DNA of 64,000 bases from positions 2,728,001-2,792,000 of the forward strand of contig JAQQWL010000001.1 in assembly GCA_038363925.1 (NCBI GenBank), read 5' to 3'. The notes below the pieces were generated by a model. The model ran no database searches, was not told the origin of the DNA, and saw nothing but the letters and a program-made list of their open reading frames with translations. A program made the translations under genes and the position numbers. Shown here one piece after another: positions 23,633 through 34,182 of this stretch. Each line of letters opens with the position of its first letter. Position 1 is the first letter of the stretch. This DNA comes from Apiospora phragmitis. Lineage: Eukaryota > Ascomycota > Sordariomycetes > Amphisphaeriales > Apiosporaceae.

Positions 23633-26600
23633 TTAAACGCACAACATGGTAACGTTCAACCCCGTCTCCGGCGCAGCGCCCCCATGCGGCAGCAGCGAGA
23701 AGGTGTAGGCGCCCTTCTCGAGCTCCCACTCGCCCCAGCGGTTGTAGACGGTTAGGTACCGGTCCACGTCGAGCTCCATGGTGATTGTGTGTGCTTTCTC
23801 CTCATCCTCCTCAGCCGCCGCCAGGTACACGCGCCGGAACGCCACGAGCTGCCTCTCGGGCTGCACTATCGACGACACCCGCGCCAGCAGGTACACCTGG
23901 GCCACGAAGCTGCCGGGCGCGGGGCCGGTGTTGCGGATGGTGACGGAGAAGGTTATGGTGTCGCCGGAGGTGAAGGTGTCACTGGTAGTGGCAGTATCCA
24001 ATTGTGGCTGCGACTGCTGCTCTTTCTTCAACAACGATTCTCCTGTAGTAGCAGTAGAAGAGGAAGAGGCGCGGAACTCGGACGTCGCGAACGTGGTGTA
24101 CGAGAGGCCGTACCCGAACCAGTACAGCGGCTCCGAGTCGACATCCAGGTACTTGATCTTGCGCGCGAACCGCTTGGCGTTGTAGTACACCGGCAGCTGT
24201 CCCACGTGCCGCGGCACCGTCACCGGTATGCGACCCCCGGGCGACGTCGCGCCGAACAGCACGTCCGCGATGGCCTGCCCCCCGCTCTGGCCCGGGAAGA
24301 AGGCCGACAGCACCGCGGCGCTGGCCGCGTAGTACTCGGGGATGGCGAAGGGTCGGCCGCCCTGGAGGACCAGCACGACGGGCTTGTTGGTTGCTGCGGC
24401 GTACACGGCGCGCGCGAGGCGGTCCTGCGATGGCGACAGGCCCAGCGTCGCGCGGTCCCCGCTCTCCCCGTCCGAGTTCCAGGCCGCGCCCACGGCGAGG
24501 ACGACGAGGTCGGCTGAGGCGGCCAGCTGGGCGGCTTGCGACACCGCCGCGTCTTCGTCACCGTTATTGTTGCCGCGGCGGTCGACGAGGTTCCAGAAGA
24601 GGAGCATCTGCGAGTTCAGCGACGACACGTTCTCGATCTTCTTGTGCAGGTTGTAGGTCTGGTACTCGATGCGGAGGCGGTACGTCGCTCCCCGGCGGAA
24701 CGTGAAGGGCGCCGCGCCGGGGGGCGGCTGCGTGCTGTTGGCCTGGTTGAAGGTGTACCGCATGATGTTGCCCATGACTGTTCCGGCTTCGTAAAGCAGT
24801 TGATCGTCGGTAGCAGATCCGTGCGACATGACCAGGTCGTCGTCCACGTAGAGCTTCACGGTGGTGTTGGGCCCAACGGCGACGCCGATCCAGCCGTCTA
24901 CGTCGAGGTCGACGGGGGACTCGAGCTCGCCTTCCCAGCTGGCGCTGAAGTTGTTGGACGGGAGGCCTGGGGGTGGGTACATGCCCCAGTCCAGTGCTGG
25001 CGTCTCCATCCTCTCCACGATTAACCCCTGAAAGTTTGGATGCGCGAAATATCGTGCCCGTAGTCCGCCTTTGGTGCCGTTTGCGGAAAGCAGGTAGGGC
25101 GAGATTACATACTGGCCATTGTATTCCCATGTGTTGGCGCCCCAGCTGTAGATGAGCTCCACCTTGCTGCTGTTGTTAGATGATCCTTCCGTGTACGCCA
25201 GTAGCCCTTCTCTCAACGTCTTGGCGGCGCCGGCGGGGTACTGCCCCCAGGCTCCGGAATAGTCTCCGTAGTTCATCGTATCCGTGAAGGGGCCGATCAG
25301 GGCGATGCGGCTGATGTTTTGCTCCTGCGGTCTGAGGGGCAGCGTGCTATTTCTGTTCTCAAGGAGGACTATGCTCTTCTGTGTCGCCTCCAGCGTGAGG
25401 CCTCTGTGGTCTTCCACGAGACTGAGAGGGTCGGGGCTGCTTGCAGGGATGAATGGGTTCTGAAATAATCCCAAGTCCCACTTCACCCCGAGCATCCCGC
25501 GGACCCGGGATTGGAGTGTCTTCAGGGTGACAGTGCCATTGGCAACCAGTTCTTTCGTCGTCTGAATGGTGGTAGGTCAGTGAGTGCTTGAAAAAGCGTA
25601 TGGGGCTTGGAACACTTTCTCACATTGAGGTAGGTTTCTAGTGGGTAGTCGTAAAACTGAAGCATGCCTCCCGCATTGAACCACTGGGCTATCGCATCAG
25701 CCGGGCTGTGGGCCACTTTATGCATCGTCTCGAGTTCGATCATGCCTGGAAGCACGTGTGTAAGTATCAGACAGCCAGTCGGGCCTAGGGTTCTTGGTAA
25801 ACTACACCTGTGTCATCGGCCATGACGAAACCGTCATATCCCCAATCCTCCAGCGCCTTGTACAGCATTGGATGGACCGATGCCGGGATGTCATCAAACT
25901 CGTTATATGCCCTGTATGTATATCCAAGTACGAGTTTAGGCCCGTGAGATCAATCAATAGCAGAGGCGGTCTTACATCATTACCCCTCGTGCGCCTCCCA
26001 GTTGGACTGCAGCCTTGAAAGGGGTCAATAGATCCTGGAGCACTTGTCGATTGCCGTGGCCCATGAACGGAGCAGCGTTTCTCCCGGACTGGGGCGAGCC
26101 ATGCGCAGCGAAATGCTATTATGTAATGTGTGTGAGTATCGGCTCGGTGAGATGGTGGTGGATGTTTCGTTCTGGTAGTTACCTTCATGACGGGCACCAC
26201 GGCATCGGGTTCTGACCACGAGCTGTTCTTAGACAGACCCGAGGAATACGCAACCCCCATATGCGAGGTCAGGATCTTGTCTTCGCCCCATGCCTCTACC
26301 CTCAATCACTTGTCAGTTATGCACCCGACAAGACACATTTTCCCCATACCTTGCATCCGACCCCACCGGGGATCTTGGCCGATGTCCAGAACAGGCGAGA
26401 AACAGGCGTGGATGCCGGTCGAGCGCGCCTCCTTCGCAATTGCCCGCCCTACGCGATGCACCAAGTCGGTGTCGAAGCTGGCGGACAGGCCCAGGCTTTG
26501 CGGGAACATGGACTGCTTGAAGGACCCCACTCCGTGCAAGCATTCGGCCGTGTGCATCAGCGGGATCTTCAGCCGGGACCGGTCCAGGTTCAACTGCTGC

Positions 26601-27144
26601 AGCTCGTTGTATTGGGAGGCATTGAGCGTGTACCTAATTAGCTAAGGGGGTGAGCGGGAGGAGTCATGGCGAACAGGCAGTTAGTTCATGGGCAGGGCAG
26701 GCCACGCACCAGTCGTGCATGACGCCGATGGGCGAGCCGGGGGAAAAGCGCATGGTGTGGTCTAGATGGTATTTGTAAGTACGTTGAGATCCTTCTAGAT
26801 GGAGTCCCTAGGTAGATGGAATGCATTGTCCCATACCGTATAATTCATTCTTGGACTCTACTCCAATGATCTCTCCGGCGAACATGAGGTGCGCCTGCAG
26901 AACTAGACTGTTCAGCTCCCAGTTATTATGTGATGCTTTCTGCGGCGGCTTGCCATGTCTTACCCAAATCCTCCACTGTCATGTTGGAAATCAACGCGCC
27001 CAGAAACGCTTCTTTCTGGGCGTGCTTCTCTGTTTCCCGCTCATGGTCCAACCATCTTTGATCGACATTGCTGTATTGCGCATGCAATTGAGCGGCGGCG
27101 AGCCACCAGAGACTGCAAGTTGAAAGAAACCACAGCATCATCAT
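23633..27144 (-). CDS. Secreted GH3 beta-glucosidase with PA14 and FnIII-like domains
   Basis: Nine exons (27144-26964, 26902-26837, 26761-26710, 26633-26350, 26295-26183, 26115-25976, 25911-25808, 25745-25624, 25561-23633) join without a break to 996 aa. GH3 enzymes remove terminal beta-linked glucose (or xylose). Residues 1-22 form a signal peptide (hydrophobic run LWFLSTCSLWWLAAA), so the enzyme should be secreted. The N-terminal barrel contains FSPVLDIGQDPRWGR and ends in WGYDGFVMADDTG; the first Asp of ADD (about residue 311, near 25815-25817) fits the catalytic nucleophile. Exon 9 has the (alpha/beta)6 domain (SIVLLENRNSTLPL to SGGQAIADVLFG), interrupted by a PA14-like insert with many N-glycosylation sites, then a C-terminal FnIII-like domain (FVAQVYLLARV). 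The introns are 51-71 bp with GTAAG/GTATG-type donors. The exact sugar cannot be read from sequence. Confidence 0.9.
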
Positions 27145-28599
27145 GGGTAGGAAAGTTCAGACAGTGCGATGCAAGGTGAGGAGCAGCTTTTGGATACGAT
27201 GGGATACATATTTGATATTATAAGTATAGTGAGATATCCGCCCCCGCGTTGTTTCGTTTCTATCGTAACGTTACCGCTGCAGCAACGTTGATCATCAGAC
27301 TTGGCCGACGACATGGAAGGAGTCTTGCAATATTGCCGACAATGAGGGGGCAAGTGGATACACTCGGCGCTGAGCATATCAACGATATCGGTGCTGCGCT
27401 GTATATAGTTCCTGGGGAGAAGAACGGGACACGGATGCTTACCATCTACAGGCATGTACGCATAGCAATCAATACATGAGGCTAGGGATGCTGCTGCCGA
27501 TGGAACTTTGGGATCACGGATCGGCATACAAGACGCCGAAATACCGGAACCCAGCAACGTCACTGAAAGCGGGCGCTCCTCCAAATAGAACCTTCAATTT
27601 GTCCCTAAGGGGCTTACGGAGTACAAGCAGGGTGCATTGGATACGGGTTCTCTCAAAGGAAAAACCTCTAATGCTCGAAGCTCAATTTCGTTTTGGTTTG
27701 GGGTTTTGTTTTGGTTTTACAGCACTGAAATTGTTTCTTGCAGCTCAAACGATTAAAATACCAAATATCCAAGACTTGTGCGTCCTGCCACACTGCGTGG
27801 GCTGGAAGCAGAATTGTTGGCCGTTGCCCGTACCATGGTTACGTTTTCTCAGGTTCAGTCGGCATTCGCCAACTGATTCGCACATGACTAGCAGTCAATA
27901 GTGTACCAATTGGCAGGGATACGGTGCTTGTTGGGGTTGGCAAGCGAGCCTCGAGCCTTGTTGGTGAGGAGGCAAGGGGTGCGAACAAGAATTGGCCGGT
28001 TTTCCTCGACCGCCTTAATAGTCGTATATTTTAAAAATTTATATAAAATAAAGTACTTAATTTAAAAATTTCGTAAAATTGGCTTTAAAAAATTTAGTTA
28101 TTAAATTACTTTCTGTGTTTTTTTTAATATTTAAAAGGCTAGTCTTAATCCTAATATAGTTTTTAAATACAAGGACCTAAGATATCGAAATAGAATCCGG
28201 CCAATTCTTAATCGCACCCCTTGGGAGGATTGATGATTTGGCAAGGCTTGATGGGGATTGGTCAGAGTTGGCTTCTGTGTTGGCCGTCGTTGGCTCGTAG
28301 CGGTCAAGTTTTGCACCCACGACCCACTAAGAGGCTGCTAACCGGAAGGGCTTAGGGGACTTGTTTAGGGGGGGGACAGTTTCTGTTGCTAGTGACTTCA
28401 TTGGTTCGCCCGGCATTTCCCAAAGCAAAGCAAAGTCAACATCAACAATCCAATTGATTGAAGACACACAGTTCAAGACATTGGAAACCTTCCATGCGAC
28501 CAGCTGGTGCCGCTTTGTCCCCTCAAGCCATGCACCCTTCTTTGTATCTGGTCACGATAGCCAAAGACAGAGTTTCATCCCTGAAATTGAAATGAAGAG
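27145..28599. other. Intergenic with a short inverted-repeat element
   Basis: This 1.45 kb gap is the divergent promoter region between GH3 (minus) and HAUS6 (plus). It contains the inverted-repeat element at 27974-28222 with an AT-rich core. Short open frames here overlap on both strands without coding character. Confidence 0.5.
27974..28222. mobile_element. MITE/foldback-like element with RIP-like core
   Basis: The 29 bp arms at 27974-28002 and 28194-28222 are inverted copies with 26 of 29 matches (shared core GGCCAATTCTT, then CGCACCCCTT). The 190 bp between them are very AT-rich (about 28015-28175), with TTTAAAAATTTATATAAAA-type sequence like the RIP block. It is too short to code for a transposase. 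It may be a MITE or a solo remnant of a DNA transposon. A target-site duplication was not evident. Confidence 0.55.
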
Positions 28600-30801
28600 A
28601 TGGCTCTCCAACCGCCCAAGCCCGCCACCACGCGACCGAGACCGATATCCTTACGCGCCTCGGCCAAGTCCTCCTTGACAGCTGCGACCCAACCCAGCAG
28701 CACCACCGCCGCCCACAATGCCCAGCTTCCGAGCACCGTCTCGTCCCGGACTCTGTTCCTGACCAACCTGCGACTGCTCGACCTTGACCAGGAGGAGGAT
28801 TGGCCCGACATCACGCCCGCCACCTTCTCCGCCAAGGATGCCGCCGGCGGCCAGAAGAAACGCATCCACGCCGTCGAATGGGCGCTCTACCAACTCTTCA
28901 ACCTCTGGGACCCGGAAGAGACGCAAAACAAGCTCCGGCCTTTCTACCCGCCGCTCGACCAAGTCCAATCCATCAACCTGCGTGCCGCCTTCCTGCGATG
29001 CCTAGAACAAGCCAAAAAGAGCGGCGTCCTCGGCCGCGACGCCGTCATCCGCAAGACCATGCTCGACGAGTGCAAGGGCGAGCGCTTCGAAGAGGTCCTG
29101 GCCGTCTTCTCCTCGGCCGTCCTGAAGAAGCTGGTGGCCGAGCGCGCCCTCAACGCGGGCCACGACTACCGACCCTCCATCTCCGAGAACATCGCCATCG
29201 AGAACTGGGGCTACAAGAGCGAACGAACCGAGCTGAACGGGCTGTTGCTCGCGCACAAGGCCTCGCTCCGGTCGTTTCTGCGGGACAAGAATGCGGCGAG
29301 GGGACGGTATCGCGATTTCGCGGAAATGCTGGCGCTGAAGGAACAGACGCTTGCGAAGCGCAACGAGCAGGTCAAGAGCTTGGCTACAGACGATCCCAGC
29401 AGTCAGCCCTCGGACAAGACGAAGTACAAAGTGCGCCAGGTCCTCAAGACGAATTGGACGGGTAACGACCAATGGACTGAAAACATACTGTACGGCGAGA
29501 ATAGCTCTAGCAAGGGCGGGCTGCTATCTACTCCATTTGAGCAGGTGTGGGATGGTGTACAGAACGGGACACTGACAGATATAGAGGACCAGAGCATGGG
29601 CCTACTTGACCAGCTGGACCAGCGGGTTCAAGTACAGCGGCAAAGGCTCGAGAAGTGGGATGGCTTTAGGAAAAAGCTATTTGGCGACAAGACAGCTGAA
29701 CCTCGCAAAGCACCTGAAGCTAACAGCAAAGGCATCGATCTGGGCTTTACTGCCCATCTCAAACTTTCAGCCGACACCATGTCACCCCAAGACCTGGACA
29801 AGCTACATCTGCCACCACCTCCGCCCCAATACGCGCAGCTGCTCGAGAACATGAAGGCGGAACTCGACAGCGACCTGGCGCGTATCCCCGATTTCGCCAG
29901 CTTAGTGAAGAACCGATCCACGTCCAACGCACATCGCACAGAAGAAGAGCCGGAGCCCCTGTCGGACCTGGACGAGTGGGAGGATGAACTAGAACGTGAA
30001 CCGAAACTCTCCAGGCCACCGGTCAATCGGCACGGGTCTCGGTTGCGTTCGCCTAAGAAACGGCCTGTTGTTCGCACGCACACGCTGATCACCAGGCCCC
30101 CGATGGAAAGCGACGATGATGAGCTCGACGAGGAGGAGATGGAGACGCCACGCAACAACAGTCAAGATTCCATACCAATTAAGCGCTCTTCGGTGACCCC
30201 CGACCAACAAAAGCAGGAGCCGGAAGAGGGAAGCATCAGGATGCTCCGGTATTCGCCGCCACTTTCACCTCCGCGTTCGCAGTCCCCCGAACTGCCGGGG
30301 ACCCAGCCTAGGTCCAAGAAGGCGACTTCGGAAGCCTCGGAGGAACTGTTGGCACCAGAACGAGCTCTTTCTCCGACACAGCTCATGGCTGATCAGATCC
30401 TGGCATCCATGTCCAACGCATCGCCGTCGCCCTTGAAGAAGACTCGGCACAGGCTGTCGTTGACTGAGCGGACTCGCATGTCTATGCCGCGAACTCCCTC
30501 ATTCGACCCGGACTGGGACGAGCATGACAGCACACAACTGCTATCGCCCACGCCCAGACCCAGAGTCAACATCCAGGCCTTGAGTGGCGATCCCGCCGAG
30601 GCCGAAGCAGCCGGGCTCGAGGAGCCCGAGGACCTCGTCGCGCGGACGCGGCGATCGATGCAGGGCTACGAAGCCGCGCGCCAGAAAGCGCAGCTGGAGC
30701 GCCGGCGGTCGGAGCGCAAGAGCCGGATGGTGTCGCCGAGGAAAGACGCCCAATTTCCCATCTTGGAAGAGGAGGGGACGTGGGAGACCAGTCCACGATG
30801 A
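28600..30801 (+). CDS. HAUS6-like augmin subunit
   Basis: Single-exon frame of 733 aa. Residues about 48-260 (RTLFLTNLRLLDLDQEEDWP, VEWALYQLFNLWDPEET, LRAAFLRCLEQAKKSGVLGR, VFSSAVLKKLVAE) resemble the N-terminal domain of HAUS augmin-like subunit 6. Augmin recruits gamma-tubulin to spindle microtubules so that new ones branch from old ones. The C-terminal half is acidic and Ser/Pro-rich (SPPLSPPRSQSPE, many SP/TP sites) and probably disordered and phosphorylated. The frame ends at 30801 in ETSPR. One base shift at the GGGG run 30774-30777 would instead continue to 30995 through STMIEELLDAGVDDMELVFR and SRPKMRTSPAPSP, which looks like a genuine C-terminus, so the stop may be an assembly indel. 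The family call rests on remembered motifs, not on a search. Confidence 0.75.
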   Translation: MALQPPKPATTRPRPISLRASAKSSLTAATQPSSTTAAHNAQLPSTVSSRTLFLTNLRLLDLDQEEDWPDITPATFSAKDAAGGQKKRIHAVEWALYQLFNLWDPEETQNKLRPFYPPLDQVQSINLRAAFLRCLEQAKKSGVLGRDAVIRKTMLDECKGERFEEVLAVFSSAVLKKLVAERALNAGHDYRPSISENIAIENWGYKSERTELNGLLLAHKASLRSFLRDKNAARGRYRDFAEMLALKEQTLAKRNEQVKSLATDDPSSQPSDKTKYKVRQVLKTNWTGNDQWTENILYGENSSSKGGLLSTPFEQVWDGVQNGTLTDIEDQSMGLLDQLDQRVQVQRQRLEKWDGFRKKLFGDKTAEPRKAPEANSKGIDLGFTAHLKLSADTMSPQDLDKLHLPPPPPQYAQLLENMKAELDSDLARIPDFASLVKNRSTSNAHRTEEEPEPLSDLDEWEDELEREPKLSRPPVNRHGSRLRSPKKRPVVRTHTLITRPPMESDDDELDEEEMETPRNNSQDSIPIKRSSVTPDQQKQEPEEGSIRMLRYSPPLSPPRSQSPELPGTQPRSKKATSEASEELLAPERALSPTQLMADQILASMSNASPSPLKKTRHRLSLTERTRMSMPRTPSFDPDWDEHDSTQLLSPTPRPRVNIQALSGDPAEAEAAGLEEPEDLVARTRRSMQGYEAARQKAQLERRRSERKSRMVSPRKDAQFPILEEEGTWETSPR

Positions 30802-31596
30802 TCGAGGAGCTCCTGGATGCCGGCGTCGACGATATGGAGCTGGTGTTCCGGAGCCGGCCCAAGATGAGGACGAGTCCGGCGCCTAGCCCAGGGCGGCGGT
30901 GGGATTTGGAACTTGTACGAGACGGAGGAATGAGGGGAGAGACTTTGACTTATTCTATTGGGGTGACCCCAGGCGTATTTAAAAAGAGAGCATAGCATTG
31001 GCGTAGAGAATTTGGTACGGTACAGTAAAACTCGGGTCATCATAACCAGATTGTTCCAGTAATGAAGGTAATGAATGAAAAGAAGTCCAAATAAGCTACA
31101 TGGCCTACTGCGTGCCAACTGACCGGCTGCGATCCGGAACTCATCCGAAGCGGGTCAGCCCAGCGCTTTGATGAAGTCTAACCGCAATCCAGTATAGGCC
31201 CACACACCTCCAGGGCCTAGTTCACGGAGAGGATTCCGATAGTCTGTTCTTAGCTGCTTTAGCTGGGTCCCGAAGTCCCAACTGGGCCGAGTGGCAAGAA
31301 CCTTTTCCGGGCCGCACCGCTGCCGGTGGTGATATTTATGCCGGGCCAAAACTTTTTCGGAATAAGCGTTACTTCGGTTGTTGAAAGATAAATAGTCCAT
31401 ATTGTGCACATGAAAGTAAAACGGAGTAAGGCCCCTTTTCAAGTCTCGAGGGTAGTTGGCTACCGACTTGATCGGCCGCGGGCAGGAAGTGTATGATGAG
31501 CCAACCGAGGCATGCGCGGCGTCTACCAGCAATGCAAGGTTGAATGAAAGTGATACACTACAAGAACAAGAGATCTAATGCAGATGGTCCTTTACA
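30802..31596. other. Intergenic between HAUS6 and rhodopsin-like gene
   Basis: It probably contains the true 3' end of the HAUS6 gene (to 30995) and the 3' flank of the rhodopsin-like gene. A 125-codon minus-strand frame (31155-31532) is present but has no recognisable domain. Confidence 0.4.
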
Positions 31597-32868
31597 TCAT
31601 CCGGTGTCATGACGTACAGCCCACTCCACCCGCTTGGTGATGATCCTGTCCTGGCTACCTGTCCGGTTCAGACTATCCTGCTCTTCCGATGTCGCATCGC
31701 TCTGATGAGCCACGTGGGAGATCCTTGCCTCGTGGTGAATCCCATCCGGGCGCAAGGACAACTCTTGGAACTGGTCTCGGTTCCGGCTACTGCGCGAGGC
31801 GAGCGACTTGTTGTTGGTACTGTCCATGCCACCGCCGCCGCTCCGCCCGCTGATCATGGTGCTACCGCCAAAGGTCCGCAGCGCATAGCCGCGCGTTTCG
31901 GCGGTGGCCAGCGCCGGCAGGTTGAAGCCGGTGTTCATGGACTTCATGAAGATGCGCAGGTTCGGGATCGTCGCGCTGACGAGCGAGGCGGCCTGCTGGA
32001 GGAGGAGGCTGTTCGTGAGGGCGTCGAACTGCTGTGCGTCGGGGAGGAGGCGGCGGCCGCGTCTCGCAGGTAGGACAGGCGGAGGGCGGAGAGGGGGACG
32101 ACGAAGAGGCGGAAGCTGAAGCCGAGGGAGACGTTGAAGCGGACGCCTGCGGTCATGTTGAGGGGCATGGTTACACAGACGGGTACTAGGCATATCAGGA
32201 CGTCGGTGATGATGTCGGGGATCGTGATCCCTAGCATGCGGTCGTACTGTGAAAAGGGGTCTGTTGTCAGACGTGCTAACGTAGCAGCTGGGGTATGGAG
32301 AGTAATTACTCACCATCCCAGGACATCGTTCCTTGCTTTCCGGCGTCAATATATCGGCCACCCCACAGTTGGCCGAGATGGCAGTGATAGAAGCAACACA
32401 CCACAGGCCGCTCAGGATGGTCAAAACAATGCACGCACGATACCCGGCCGCCATCCCCGTATCAGGGGTGAACACCCGCAGCATCAAAGCGAGGACGGAG
32501 CACTTGGAAAGCCCCAAGACGACGAGCCCCAGCATCTCCGCGGCGAACAGCGCCTTGCCGGCGGTCGGAATATCGGCAGCGGGGTCGGTGATGATGGCAT
32601 TATGCGATTGCGCCAGTCCGTGGGCGAGGCCGACGAAGACGGCGACGGCCTGGCCCAGGTGCAGGACCGTGGCGAGCGCGATGAGGACGTCGTCCCAACC
32701 GTACACGCGGAACTTGATCCAGCCGCGCAAGGCGCAGGTGAGGGCGGTGTAGGTGATGCCCAGGATGGCGACGATCCAGACGTAGCCGGCGTGGTCGGTC
32801 GCGGTGATGGGGGAGAAGCGCGTCGAGCTGGGGGTGGTGGGCTCGCCACCCAGGGCCGCGGCGCTCAT
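31597..32868 (-). CDS. Rhodopsin-fold (PTH11-like) integral membrane protein
   Basis: Exon 1 is 32868-32314 (185 aa) and the intron is 32313-32247 (GTGAGT..CAG, 67 bp). Exon 2 is 32246-31597. Several hydrophobic helices are visible: GYVWIVAILGITYTALT, LIALATVLHLGQAVAVFVGL, ALFAAEMLGLVVLGLSKCS, ACIVLTILSGLWCVASIT, IITDVLICLVPVCVTMPL, FRLFVVPLSALRLSYL. With GWDDVLIA after helix 2 this fits the fungal rhodopsin-domain family of plasma-membrane proteins, some of which sense surfaces. After SYLRD the frame must shift by one to reach QFDALTNSLLLQQ and SATIPNLRIFMKS, both family-like; the CCCC run at 32041-32044 is the likely place. A 68-71 bp intron with a weak GTC donor would also restore the frame but would remove the conserved helix end. 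The Ser/Gly-rich tail is cytoplasmic by inference. The ligand is unknown. Confidence 0.72.
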   Translation of the reverse strand: MSAAALGGEPTTPSSTRFSPITATDHAGYVWIVAILGITYTALTCALRGWIKFRVYGWDDVLIALATVLHLGQAVAVFVGLAHGLAQSHNAIITDPAADIPTAGKALFAAEMLGLVVLGLSKCSVLALMLRVFTPDTGMAAGYRACIVLTILSGLWCVASITAISANCGVADILTPESKERCPGMVSNYSPYPSCYVSTSDNRPLFTVRPHARDHDPRHHHRRPDMPSTRLCNHAPQHDRRRPLQRLPRLQLPPLRRPPLRPPPVLPARRGRRLLPDAQQFDALTNSLLLQQAASLVSATIPNLRIFMKSMNTGFNLPALATAETRGYALRTFGGSTMISGRSGGGGMDSTNNKSLASRSSRNRDQFQELSLRPDGIHHEARISHVAHQSDATSEEQDSLNRTGSQDRIITKRVEWAVRHDTG

Positions 32869-34182
32869 GATGGCGTCGTCGACCGGAAAGTTGTGGCAGA
32901 CTGGGACTGGTCAGAATGCGGTAAAGGGGGTAGTTACAGAGCCATTGAGTCTTTCCAGGAAAGGTTCCCGGCTCAATGTGCCCGAAATTTCAGATGGGGG
33001 GAAATGGGCTGGACACTTGCAATTCTTATTTTGGCAACTCTACTTCATGACTGGTTGGGGGGTTGAACAATCGGGCACCCCTGTTAACCATGCGATTGGA
33101 CTAGAAGTTGACAGAGGCGAATGTATTTCGGTTCCGCTGTGCTGGGATTCTCGGCACGGAAATCGAATGCCACAAAAAGAAAAACAAAGAAATTTCCGAC
33201 GACAGGAGGGACCATGAAGAGGCCTTGGCGCTGATTTATTGATTCGTTGGCGATGAGTCTAGAAGTTAGCCCATGGCGCCGCCATCATCTCCTACGGCGA
33301 AAGTAAGGAGTGATTAGAAACGAAAAAAAAAAAACAAATGCGAGAGAATTTGCCAAAGGAGCACACTACAGGACCTTGGGATTCTTTAGGTAGTCGGCTC
33401 GCCGTTCCTTTTTGTGGTATCCCGGTTGAGTGGCTTGGTGGCCAAAGCTGAAATGGTACCCAGCAAGGTAATTATGTAGCAAACTGCAGATAATCATGGC
33501 AAATGGCCAGAAATGTGGCATAATCCTGGGTACAGTGAATTTCTTGGCAAAGAAGTCGGCTTCAGACTCGGTATCTAGACTCGAAACGGTTGAATAGGTT
33601 AAGCGAAATGCCCTCAAGAACATAAGGGCGACCTCTGCCACATGCGAGCGAAGCAGCAGCAGAAACTGCCGGGAAGGCGTCGTTGACACCAAGGGCAAAA
33701 ACGGGGAATGCCCGATTGGTGGCCATGCAACGACAAGGATGCCCCAAGCATGCACTGGGAGCGTACTACCCGAGCTGTCATTGGTGACAGGCTTGCATAA
33801 TGGCTGCATCATGACTGGGTGACAGCTGGGATGGAAGCTCATATAACGGATCTCGCTTCGGGGTCGCAGCATTATCCCCACTGTGTCGGGCCGCAGCCAC
33901 AGCTCTCCAAGTCCATGAACTGCCTACTCGGCAGCTCAGATCTATGGGCTTGCGCAGCCTCCATGCCATGTGGTTTACATCTCCGCCCGTGCGGGACGGT
34001 GCGAGGAATATTGCGCGACAAGTGTGGCGTGGGTGTTCTTCCAGGAATAGCACCACCTTCTTCTGTTTCCCCCTTCGCAGTTAATCTTCTCTTCGTTTGT
34101 GGTGACCATACATCACACACCTTATCTTTCGAATACACGATAACCCCTTTACTGTAGCAGGTGTTCTACAGGATTCGTCAAT
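32869..34182. other. Intergenic, divergent promoter region
   Basis: This is 1.3 kb between the divergently transcribed rhodopsin-like and permease genes. A minus-strand frame of 171 codons (33366-33881) has a plausible C-terminal part (AKKFTVPRIMPHFWPFAMI) but no domain I can name and no clear gene model. Confidence 0.35.

Noticed and set aside
23789..25024. Long plus-strand frames of 135-242 codons opposite the GH3 gene
   Set aside because: They are antisense shadows of GC-rich exon 9; the minus strand has a complete GH3 domain order and good splice sites.
31155..31532. 125-codon minus-strand frame
   Set aside because: There is no recognisable domain, no neighbouring exon that extends it, and it is in a gene's 3' flank. 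It could be a short remnant, but I cannot support it.
32041..32110. Second intron in the rhodopsin-like gene (68 or 71 bp, GTC donor, CACAG acceptor)
   Set aside because: It would restore the frame but use a poor donor and remove a conserved helix end; a one-base error in the CCCC run is simpler.
33366..33881. 171-codon minus-strand frame, possible small mitochondrial protein
   Set aside because: AKKFTVPRIMPHFWPF at first recalled ATP synthase subunit j, but the length and the rest do not fit and no exon model was convincing.
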